Virus record (IMG/VR): IMGVR_UViG_3300009158_000196
Coordinates: 1-24,168 of that record
Length of the DNA: 24,168 nucleotides
Strand: one strand, 5' to 3'
DNA from: a virus
Within the stretch, counting starts at the first letter, position 1, and each line of letters opens with the position of its first letter. The translations under genes and the position numbers were made by a program. The notes beneath the pieces were generated by a model, which saw only the letters and a program-made list of their open reading frames with translations, ran no database searches and was not told where the DNA came from. Below, piece after piece: positions 8,601-14,856 of the stretch.

Positions 8601-11406
8601 CCATGGCGAGCTCTCCGCGGTCGGGGGAAGTGAGGAGGTACGCACCAGCCGCCACCCCTGCCGCGATGCCTGCGAGGAGCTTAGGGTCGGCGGAGCCCAT
8701 CATGTGGATAGTTCCGTTCTTCACGGCCGCGCGTGTGGGGACTTCGATCCAGGTGTGGCCCTGTGCGTCGATAACTTCCTTCCCGCCGAGACCCTTGAGG
8801 TAACGAGTGATCTCGCCAGCGTAGCGGTTGTAGATGGATTGGTGGCCGGGGTCAAGAAATGCCGGAGGATTACCTGCTTTAGCATTATCGTACAATCTCT
8901 GCAAGTGAGCTACATGAGCGACTTGCTTTGGGGCAACCTCTCCACTAGCTTCTTTTTCCGCTAAAATACGCTTAGCGCTTTCAAGACTGGCAGCACGCTG
9001 GGCAAGGGGTAGATCTATCTCTCTCGGCCACCCTTCCACCTTCGCTACAGTATCTGCAGTCGCAAATCTCACCACATCCTTCGGCGCGGCCTGCTCTTGC
9101 AACTGCTTCAGCCGCGCTTCCGCTTGCGCAAGTACGCTCCCCATTTCTTCCGCAGTCTTCCCTATCCGCCCGTAGCCGCCCGTCGCTTGCATTTGGCGAT
9201 ACTGTGCAACTTGTCGAGCCTGATCCTCAACAAGCATGGCGGCTTGCGCGTCACCCTGGGAGTTCTTCAGCAACTCCTCCCGTATCAGCCGCCGAGGCCA
9301 GTTCTTGAGGATGGGGGAGAGTTGGGAGGAAACCGCCGCTCCTCCTAGCGCAGTCTTGTTCTCTGCTATTAGTTGATCCAGGGAATGGAAGCGTGCGTTT
9401 AACTCTCTGCGAAAAACTTCCCTAGCTTTACTGGGGATCTTAGCTTCGTCGAGAATATAGTTTACATAAGCTAAATCTGTAGAGAATTCACTCTTAGCTT
9501 TCAGACTTCCCTCCGCCAGCTGTAGGTCCAGCTGATCTGCAAGAATCATAGTTGCATCAGGATTGATTGCATCTATACGCTGTACAGCTTTCCTAGCATT
9601 CTCTACACTGGTACGATCGCCGGCATAGTAATCTCGATACGCGTCCATTTGCCTCTGCAAAACCTCGCCCGTTTGTAGCAACTCTGCCCGTTTCGCTTCA
9701 GGAATCTCCTTCGCGTGCTGGGCCAGATCGCTTTGAATCTCCACGACGTGCTTCACGCCGTCTTCGATAAAGCTCCGCGCCCAGCCGAACAGCCGTGAGT
9801 CGTTGAAGTGATTCGCATCCGACATCTGCATATGCTCAGGGAGTTGGTAGAGGGTGGTTGTCGGAGTACCATCCCTGTAACCGCGGCCTCCATCGAAGTT
9901 CACTCCATCTGTAGTACTAGGCGCACTGATATTCTCCAGCCCATAATCCGCATACTTCGAAGTCTCCTTCGGCGCCAGCTTCCATCCCGCAGTCTCTTCC
10001 AACAGCCCACTCATCAGATCATGCGCATTCACCTTCCCTTCCGGCAGTGCCCCGAGTACTCGTTCGAAGACAGGGCGTTCCGCTTGCAACTCTGGCTTCT
10101 TCAGCAAGTCCGTAATCTGTTGCCGAGAGATGTCGGTCGCCCCCTTCGGCAGCATCTCCAGCGTACGGAAAGTGTAAGGCGCGGATTCCTTGAGCAACGC
10201 GCCCAGAGGCGAGGCACGAGTATGACCCGTCAACGCAGTCGCTCCAAGCACTCCCACCGTCGCGAGCTTGTCCACGTCCTCCGGATTCAATGCTGCCCAG
10301 ACAGCCGCCGAGGTAATGCCCAGGGCGGTCAGCAACCGCGGATCAACCTCCCCATGCTCCGTGAAGCCAGAACCAATCCGATTCCCCTCTGCATCGACGA
10401 TCCTTCCGCCGGCTTCCGCGGTTCGGCGCAGCGCAATCTTCTCCTCTGGCGTGAGGAGGAATCCCTGGCCATGCTGAATCTTCGCGCGTCCGAGTTCGAA
10501 GTCAGTGGGAGGAGTCGGAGGCGCCCGCTCCGCATCCACCTTCGCCCGAGCTTCTTCCAGCGTCAGCCCCTCCGCAATCCGAGTCTTCGATTCTGCCACC
10601 GCTTGCTCCGGCGACTTCGGCCCCACCTCCGCCAGTCCCCTCGCCTTCGCCTTTGCAAAGATTGATTCCACCGCCGCCGTGTCGGAGACCCCAGGAACCT
10701 TATTCTCCTTCGCTGCCTTGAAAGCTGCCTTCAACGCCTCCGGAGTCATAACCTCCGGCTCGGGCAGTCCTACTTGCGCGGGCGGCTCTTCCGTCGGGAT
10801 CATATCAACCATACTTGTCCCAGGAGTCCGAGGCGCAGTTGCCTTTTCCACCCCCGCTTTCATTCCCTTCAGGGTCGCCTTCCCCATACCAGCACCCATG
10901 AGCAATCCTGCAAAAGCATCAATGTCCTCTGCAAGAAGCATTCTATTCGTACCAACTTCCACCTTCTCCCCGTAGTGATGAATCGCCTTCCCGAGCTTCT
11001 GCATCACCGAATCAATCACGGAGGGGTCTGGTTCATATCCCAGAAGCTTCGTCGCGACAGTCACTGGATTCAACGCCGCTCCGACTCGCCCAGCTGTCGC
11101 GGCCCCTTCCTGCAAGGCCTCCCGCCTCGACGTTCCCTTGGCCATCTCCTCCCCTGTACGTGCCACTCCCGCTACAGCTCCAGCCGCCATCCCTATCCCT
11201 GCTCCTGCGAACTCCCCCACACTCTTCACGAAGCCGCCGACGTCCGCTGCCTTCTCTCCCAGGAACCCCTTGAGATCCCCTAGGAAAGTCCGTTCCGGGG
11301 CAGGAGCTCCCGTAAGTTCCGAGAGTGTCATCCCTCTCCCCGAGGCCACGGTAGCATCCGGAGCCGCCGTCGGCGTACCCATCAATTCATTCAGTGTCAT
11401 CGGCAT
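5638..11406 (-). CDS. Giant ejection-type (polyvalent-like) virion protein with embedded ECF sigma factor
   Basis: A 1,922-residue multidomain protein. Visible parts: a duplicated motif (MTLNELMGTP at 3-12, MTLSELTGAP at 26-35); glycine/alanine-rich hydrophobic stretches near 56-82 and 163-180; a first D-P-R membrane-hairpin-like module at 354-394; a region with NHFNDSRLFGWA and VVEIQSDLAQ (about 515-890) of a type shared by large phage polyvalent proteins; a second hairpin at 905-945; ECF sigma regions 2 and 4 at 950-1137; a third hairpin at 1161-1205; a long helical C-terminal part; a fourth Gly/Ala hairpin at about 1690-1728; and a basic tail. An AGGAGG site precedes the ATG. Position after two ejection-type genes suggests packaging and injection. 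No lysozyme or transglycosylase motif was recognised. Confidence 0.85.
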   Translation of the reverse strand: MPMTLNELMGTPTAAPDATVASGRGMTLSELTGAPAPERTFLGDLKGFLGEKAADVGGFVKSVGEFAGAGIGMAAGAVAGVARTGEEMAKGTSRREALQEGAATAGRVGAALNPVTVATKLLGYEPDPSVIDSVMQKLGKAIHHYGEKVEVGTNRMLLAEDIDAFAGLLMGAGMGKATLKGMKAGVEKATAPRTPGTSMVDMIPTEEPPAQVGLPEPEVMTPEALKAAFKAAKENKVPGVSDTAAVESIFAKAKARGLAEVGPKSPEQAVAESKTRIAEGLTLEEARAKVDAERAPPTPPTDFELGRAKIQHGQGFLLTPEEKIALRRTAEAGGRIVDAEGNRIGSGFTEHGEVDPRLLTALGITSAAVWAALNPEDVDKLATVGVLGATALTGHTRASPLGALLKESAPYTFRTLEMLPKGATDISRQQITDLLKKPELQAERPVFERVLGALPEGKVNAHDLMSGLLEETAGWKLAPKETSKYADYGLENISAPSTTDGVNFDGGRGYRDGTPTTTLYQLPEHMQMSDANHFNDSRLFGWARSFIEDGVKHVVEIQSDLAQHAKEIPEAKRAELLQTGEVLQRQMDAYRDYYAGDRTSVENARKAVQRIDAINPDATMILADQLDLQLAEGSLKAKSEFSTDLAYVNYILDEAKIPSKAREVFRRELNARFHSLDQLIAENKTALGGAAVSSQLSPILKNWPRRLIREELLKNSQGDAQAAMLVEDQARQVAQYRQMQATGGYGRIGKTAEEMGSVLAQAEARLKQLQEQAAPKDVVRFATADTVAKVEGWPREIDLPLAQRAASLESAKRILAEKEASGEVAPKQVAHVAHLQRLYDNAKAGNPPAFLDPGHQSIYNRYAGEITRYLKGLGGKEVIDAQGHTWIEVPTRAAVKNGTIHMMGSADPKLLAGIAAGVAAGAYLLTSPDRGELAMAGLGLGLALKGKSEPMLLEAIRAGGKDAQHAATELYRQNAPRTLRMLESKFGRQGVDVESVLQEGMLSAMKAVADGTFRGESAFSTFLHKAVMNKAIDSLRRAEVRPDTVSMSEDPATGRSSIADTLGHQETPEKAVLNKALGGRLEAAMEKLDPRFKEAFLAVEAEGMSYEEAGTHFGVPEGTIKSRVGRAKEALRGYLRDYRDTSTGAAEVPENRATPAAERGSADPKVLANIAILGGGAALGAYLDKDAPLTGAAWGAGVGLLLANAKPAAWVEAVKRAQNKGELVRIDELTAQTAYETKVFGRAVDQMANRIIETVPDVARREAIYDHLEGERPVRLSPIELKIAQEIKGFYEGLGQLAKGAGVVKQLLGDYATRIYQKADRGFFEGKQLGGGTSLESPFGKPRGYKTRAEAEAAGYVPVTTDIARVITMYSDSLGRAIANNRFIETLRETALPDGTKLVQKEGKAPSEFVFVDAPQLRGLRVHPDIAADLRFVFDSSNPGAILGALDAINSTQKRLGVSLSLFHATALEHAMLGATSIFKSPIRGVRVFGQSFMPVVFGESLAVKMIREGGAGDLIDSAMKDGVEFSRQRHGSVVAEERPGIYKGLETATMFLDKTVPGLGKYSTGAILALNHIFDDAMWARFHTTLKIETYADKVSELSRNNARMVEAGKEPPKSRAEIGRAAASFTNDLYGGLNYQQIVGEFSSRWGRELASAALSPTGRFGMRLVLFAPDWTISTTRAFVKAFGPRESAVIAGGILGSQIDPENKGVGGFVGAGLGLAAGMAGGLKGTPSGGFRGLLHPTELADLHRQYIMRSAFLYTAIADTLNYQMSGHHFWDNKDPTRLDRGDGTTMQLSKHFMEPFHWLLDPRKQAMGKASFLVKETASQLGDVEYWSPKGAPRMGGVERGKDVSIGTRLGHVARQFTPISAQGFESANPQKAAWSMAGMPVYGKTLEERAAAKAESKRLAVQRRIDKRLSEQSQ
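7792..7926 (-). repeat. Membrane-hairpin module, copy 3 (protein level)
   Basis: Residues 1161-1205 of the giant protein: SADPKVLANIAILGGGAALG, the turn AYLDKDAPLT, then GAAWGAGVGLLLA. It lies just after the sigma-like module, so copies 2 and 3 bracket it. A looser fourth Gly/Ala hairpin occurs near residues 1690-1728. Confidence 0.65.
7996..8559 (-). other. ECF-type sigma factor module inside the giant virion protein
   Basis: Residues about 950-1137 of the 1,922-residue protein read as a near-complete group-IV sigma factor. The region 2-like part runs from LLEAIRAGGKDAQHAA through DVESVLQEGMLSAMKA to FRGESAFSTFLHKAVMNKAI plus DSLRR. The FxGxSxFxTxLxxxxxNxAxDxLRR pattern is the classic region 2.3-2.4 signature for -10 recognition and core binding. 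A linker of about 40 residues follows. Region 4 is LDPRFKEAFLAVEAEG, then SYEEAGTHFGVPEGTIKSRV, then GRAKEALRGYL, the standard helix-turn-helix for the -35 element. Both halves are intact and in frame with the rest of the protein. A role in redirecting host RNA polymerase is inferred. Confidence 0.8.
8572..8694 (-). repeat. Membrane-hairpin module, copy 2 (protein level)
   Basis: Residues 905-945 of the giant protein: SADPKLLAGIAAGVAAGAYL, the turn LTSPDRGE, then LAMAGLGLGLAL. It shares the G-S-A-D-P-K-x-L-A start with copy 3 and lies immediately before the sigma-like module. Confidence 0.65.
10225..10347 (-). repeat. Membrane-hairpin module, copy 1 (protein level)
   Basis: Residues 354-394 of the giant protein: VDPRLLTALGITSAAVWAAL, a short acidic turn (NPEDVDK), then LATVGVLGATAL. 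The layout is D-P-[K/R]-L-L followed by two short Ala/Gly-rich hydrophobic segments separated by a charged turn, shared with the later copies at 8572-8694 and 7792-7926. It lies just before the EIQSD region. Confidence 0.55.
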
Positions 11407-11408
11407 GA

Positions 11409-12509
11409 TCAGTCCTCCTCATCCGCAGGGCCTTGCACGCCAGTCCCTTGAGCCGCCAGGGTCTTCTTCGCCGCATTAGCCGCCGCATATTCGAACATCG
11501 GTTCCCCTCCTGCGTTCTTACCAATGTAGACGACCTTCTGCCCCTTGACCGTATAGCCTTGATTAAGCATGAACTGTTTCTGATCCAGTGGCAGGGCCGG
11601 ATATTGCTTGTCCTCCTTGGCGGCTTGCGTTGCCTGAGTCGAAGATGTTCGAGCCTTCTTCAAATCAATCGTCGCTTGCGTACCGTCACCAAGGAACTTT
11701 GCTGCATTATCTGCCTGAATTTTAATCAGTCGTTCCCGCTCTTTCGATACTCCAACCCTTGCATCAGCTGCCTTGGCGCTAGAGTCATTCAAGGCCCTAG
11801 TACTCTTCGAACTAGCCTCCTCCCGCTTAAGATCTAGAAGTTCTTTCGCCTTCATGCCGGAGTCTCTGATCGCAGTAAGTGCCGCCTCATTAAACACGGG
11901 GGGAAAGACTGTCGGGGGATTCGGCCCCGCCATTGCTTGTTGTAGTAGTGCTGAATACTGCGAGGGATTATTCAGTGCCGCTTGTGCAAAGCTAGCCGCC
12001 CGACCTGCCTTTTCCTGCTGAGCCTTTATCTGAATTTCCGCCGCTTGTGCGCTTCGATAATCTCCAATCGCAGTCTTTTCTGTAATATCTGCAAGTTCTT
12101 TCCGCAGGGGAAGCAGTTGAGTCTCCGGCAAGCCGGCCTTCTCAAGGTAGGAAATGAAGTTACCAAGACGCGCCGTGGGAGAATTTACTGCCGGTTGCCG
12201 ATTAAGTCCTATATCATTGAACGTAGCAACCTGTCCTCGTTCCGCCTTTCCCGCAATCGCTGCCTGTGCTTCCTGCTGCGAGAAAGACGTCGATAGTGCC
12301 AGCATCTGCTGTGCCGACTTATTAGCAATATCCTTCTGCTCCGCCTCCGCCCCGTATAACTTCGCGTGAGCTTGCGTAAGTGCCAGATGCGCCGGCTGCT
12401 CCGCAATCTCCCCGAGCGTCTTCTGCGCTTGTAACGCGCCTAGGATATTCTGACGACTAGATGCTTCTGCCGCCTCTATCCCAACCGGTGCGCCGAACAT
12501 ATCAGCCAT
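11409..12509 (-). CDS. Probable internal virion/ejection protein (366 aa)
   Basis: A 366-residue, alanine- and glutamine-rich protein that is almost wholly helical by composition. Long heptad-like stretches occur at about residues 15-90 (RQNILGALQAQKTLGEIAEQ) and 215-300 (LLDLKREEASSKSTRALNDS, then VSKERERLIKIQADNAAKFL). The C-terminal region has a short beta-like patch (YTVKGQKVVYIGKNAGGEPM) and an acidic end, PADEED. There is no signal peptide or clear membrane helix. Its start overlaps the upstream gene by 8 bases and the giant protein gene follows after 2 bases. Position between two other ejection-type genes suggests it is packaged in the head and released with DNA, like the P22 gp7/gp20/gp16 group, although no direct similarity is claimed. 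Confidence 0.6.
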   Translation of the reverse strand: MADMFGAPVGIEAAEASSRQNILGALQAQKTLGEIAEQPAHLALTQAHAKLYGAEAEQKDIANKSAQQMLALSTSFSQQEAQAAIAGKAERGQVATFNDIGLNRQPAVNSPTARLGNFISYLEKAGLPETQLLPLRKELADITEKTAIGDYRSAQAAEIQIKAQQEKAGRAASFAQAALNNPSQYSALLQQAMAGPNPPTVFPPVFNEAALTAIRDSGMKAKELLDLKREEASSKSTRALNDSSAKAADARVGVSKERERLIKIQADNAAKFLGDGTQATIDLKKARTSSTQATQAAKEDKQYPALPLDQKQFMLNQGYTVKGQKVVYIGKNAGGEPMFEYAAANAAKKTLAAQGTGVQGPADEED

Positions 12510-13371
12510 TGAAAATAATCCCCGAGTTCTTCAAAGCCGCGAGTTGTGCTGGAGTGAATCCCATATTGCCGCCACCCGCACTGGTCACCCCATAACCTAT
12601 CGAAGCGAGACTCTGCGAGGCCAGCGTATTCGCACCTACCTGTCCGGTCATGCCGACTTGGTAAGCGGAAGCAGGATTCTGAGAAGCTCCGGCGAGACCG
12701 CCAAGCTGCCCAAGTCTCTGATTATACCAGTCCGTAGAGGCATTCGCCCCTGCGACACTCATGGCTCCGGAGTCCTGTCCGAACTGTGCATTAGCCCGCG
12801 AAGCTCCTTGCATACGAAGGGCGTAGCTGGGATCACGTGCAGCGACCTGACTAGGGTTATTCAGAAGATCCTGGAGTTGCGTGTCAGCCAGTGCGCGTCC
12901 ACCAGAATTCCCCCAAGGATCCGCCTTCTGCTGTGCGAGCAGGGCTTGCTTACGCAAGGCATCCGCTTGGCTCATTCCGTAGATGCCGGAGCCTATAGAC
13001 ATAGCAGGCCCCGCAATTTGAAGGGCACCCTTCACGTCTCCCCAACCAACGCCGGAACCGAGAATTCCACCGCCTGAATTAGCTACACTTGCAGGATAAC
13101 CCCAAGCATCGGCGGCGGCACTTGCACCAGTGCTAAGTCCCCAAGCATCTGCAGCACTTCCAGCGGTAGCAAGACCCCCTGCGTAGGTCGTCGCATCCAT
13201 GCCATACATAGCACCACCGGCTTCTGCAGCCGTCATACCGGCGCCGAACATACTAGCTCCTCCGCCGTATTCCGCCCCAGTTGCCAGTGCGCCCGCCATG
13301 AAGGAATCCGCGGCAACACCCGTACCGATCTCTCCAAGTAACCCACCAACAAGTGCTTCTTCAATTCCCAT
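12502..13371 (-). CDS. Probable internal virion/ejection protein, Gly/Ala-rich (289 aa)
   Basis: A 289-residue protein. Residues 1-130 are a very glycine/alanine-rich, weakly hydrophobic region (GGLLGEIGTGVAADSFMAGA, and ILGSGVGWGDVKGALQIAGP). Residues about 135-240 contain helices with ADPWGNSGGRALADTQLQDL, NPSQVAARDPSYALRMQGAS, a DSGAMSVAGANAS turn, then DWYNQRLGQLGGLAGASQNP. This order (PWG...L..L..NPS......Y....Q......A....G..S) recurs in short-tailed phage virion or DNA-transfer proteins. The ATG at 13371 has AAGGAG 8 bases upstream and overlaps the end of the radical SAM gene by 11 bases. The hydrophobic N-terminal half fits a membrane-inserting ejection protein; the role is inferred. 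Confidence 0.65.
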   Translation of the reverse strand: MGIEEALVGGLLGEIGTGVAADSFMAGALATGAEYGGGASMFGAGMTAAEAGGAMYGMDATTYAGGLATAGSAADAWGLSTGASAAADAWGYPASVANSGGGILGSGVGWGDVKGALQIAGPAMSIGSGIYGMSQADALRKQALLAQQKADPWGNSGGRALADTQLQDLLNNPSQVAARDPSYALRMQGASRANAQFGQDSGAMSVAGANASTDWYNQRLGQLGGLAGASQNPASAYQVGMTGQVGANTLASQSLASIGYGVTSAGGGNMGFTPAQLAALKNSGIIFNG

Positions 13372-14635
13372 AATCCAAACTCCTTCTGAATACTAGAGCG
13401 TCGCCAAGCTGCGACACTTCGGTTAGTCCAAATTTCTCCTGCCACTTTCGAAGTTTCAAATCTCCCTTCGGTATGCAAGAGTACGCTTCCTTATACCCAA
13501 GTGCCACTAGCTCTTTCAGAAATTCTGGCCAAACGCGGAGACATTCCTTAGCCTCCCGCAGACCCCAAGCCGCCATATCGCAGTGAAGCCAAATCCGTCC
13601 TGGCCATGCGCCCCGTTCAATTGCTTTCAAAGTACCGAAGTCACGAGAAACTTCATGAATCGTGCGCTTATTATCAATTAATAACCTGCGCTCAAATTGA
13701 ATCTGCACTGGCGTCAAGGCACTAACTACTTGCATCAAAGGGCTACGCATTGGGCCGAGAGGCGTACCGAACACAGGGCCAGTCTGGCTCATCGGAGTCA
13801 CTGTAGCATTATCAGGCCAACGGACGAGGTGGAGATTAAATCCGCGATAGATCAATTCGTTGAAGTATAAATTACTCCCGCCGTCTTCCATCTTCGTAGC
13901 GCCAAGACTCAGCGCTAACTTCGCCATGTCGGACATGAAGAGTCCAGAATCTAATTTACAATCTCCTATCGCAGCGCCGGCTCTAATAACGAACTGCTCT
14001 GTCTTAGCCCCAAGATCGATAAGGAAATCTATTGCTGTAACAACCTGAGCCAATTCCTCCAGCGTCGAAATGGTAAAGGCCCATTGACACACAGGAAGTC
14101 CTACATCAATCAGATTCTTAACCACCTGTGCCTTACGCGTACTGATCTTATAAGCCGCCGAGAAGTGCATCGAATAGTTAAGATAGGTCAGTCCTGCTGC
14201 TTTCAGTGCAACGCAGTATTCCTTATCCAGCAACTTCTTCCCGTTCGTTGTAATCCCTACGATGTATCCTTGTCCCACAAGTGCCCGAATAAGTCTGAAC
14301 AGATCCTCACGAGTTGTCGGTTCTGCTCCCATCAGACAGATATTCTTAAGCCCACTCAATTTAACTTCTAGCAGGATAGATTCAATGCTACGATCTTCTG
14401 TAGTATTATCTACTTTATAGTAGCAGTACTTACAAGACATATTACAATGAGCTGTTACATCGACGACGTAGGTCTCACTAAACCGTCCGATCCAGTCATT
14501 AGTCTTCAGATCAATCATTTGACCTATGAAAGCTGCATCAGTATCTACAACCCTCCCATTGACGACAAGGTTATTCCCCTCGAGCGTCAAAGCGCGCGAA
14601 CGAAGAAAGGAGGGAACGACCAAGGCTGTGTTCAT
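13361..14635 (-). CDS. Radical SAM protein with GNAT-like C-terminal region
   Basis: A 424-residue protein. The radical SAM core begins near residue 53 with TYVVDVTAHCNMSCKYCYYK: C64, C68 and C71 form the CxxxCxxC motif that binds the 4Fe-4S cluster. LMGAEPT (101-107) matches the GGEP-type S-adenosylmethionine site and TTNGK (129-133) is the usual following strand. No second SPASM-type cysteine cluster is visible. From about residue 315 the sequence changes: TIHEVSRDFGTLKAIERGAW, IWLHCDMAAWGLR, WPEFLKELVALGYKEAYSCI, PKGDLKLRKWQEKFGLTEV. This resembles an acetyltransferase-like (GNAT) fold. The gene is coupled by ATGA to the 74-residue gene and overlaps the next ejection gene. The substrate is unknown. 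Confidence 0.85.
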   Translation of the reverse strand: MNTALVVPSFLRSRALTLEGNNLVVNGRVVDTDAAFIGQMIDLKTNDWIGRFSETYVVDVTAHCNMSCKYCYYKVDNTTEDRSIESILLEVKLSGLKNICLMGAEPTTREDLFRLIRALVGQGYIVGITTNGKKLLDKEYCVALKAAGLTYLNYSMHFSAAYKISTRKAQVVKNLIDVGLPVCQWAFTISTLEELAQVVTAIDFLIDLGAKTEQFVIRAGAAIGDCKLDSGLFMSDMAKLALSLGATKMEDGGSNLYFNELIYRGFNLHLVRWPDNATVTPMSQTGPVFGTPLGPMRSPLMQVVSALTPVQIQFERRLLIDNKRTIHEVSRDFGTLKAIERGAWPGRIWLHCDMAAWGLREAKECLRVWPEFLKELVALGYKEAYSCIPKGDLKLRKWQEKFGLTEVSQLGDALVFRRSLDYGN

Positions 14636-14856
14636 GACTTTGTTATAATACGTCCATTTACTACGTTAAGATCGTGCCCATCTGCCACGGTAGTATTAAA
14701 GGTTTCTGTCAAGCCTGTTCCACCGTCGGTTACTGAATTTACAGCCGCCGAAAGATCCAGAAACCACTTCAGCCACACCGGATGAAAGGTAGCCTTATTC
14801 GTCTTCTCATCAATCAAGATCGGCAAAGCCCAGGTCGGCGGCGGTTGAATCTGCAT
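14632..14856 (-). CDS. Small conserved phage protein (74 aa)
   Basis: A 74-residue protein beginning MQIQPPPTWALPILIDEKTN, then KATFHPVWLKWFLDLSAAV. This P-P-P-x-W ... P-V-W-L-x-W-F pattern recurs in small phage proteins placed after tail genes; their function is not known to me. Its ATG overlaps the gp10-like stop as TAATG and its own stop overlaps the radical SAM start as ATGA, so it is translated as part of a coupled chain. In P22 the gene after gp10 is the tail needle, but this protein is far too short to be a needle by itself. A minor tail or plug component is possible. Confidence 0.6.
   Translation of the reverse strand: MQIQPPPTWALPILIDEKTNKATFHPVWLKWFLDLSAAVNSVTDGGTGLTETFNTTVADGHDLNVVNGRIITKS

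Noticed and set aside
7423-8964. A 513-codon open frame on the plus strand opposite the giant protein
   Set aside because: It lies antisense to the well-supported ejection protein, including the sigma-like part. It has an arginine/serine/proline-rich, low-information composition and no motif, and is a shadow of high-GC third positions.
9808-10665. A 285-codon plus-strand frame opposite the giant protein
   Set aside because: Arginine-rich shadow of the coding strand with no motif or operon partner.
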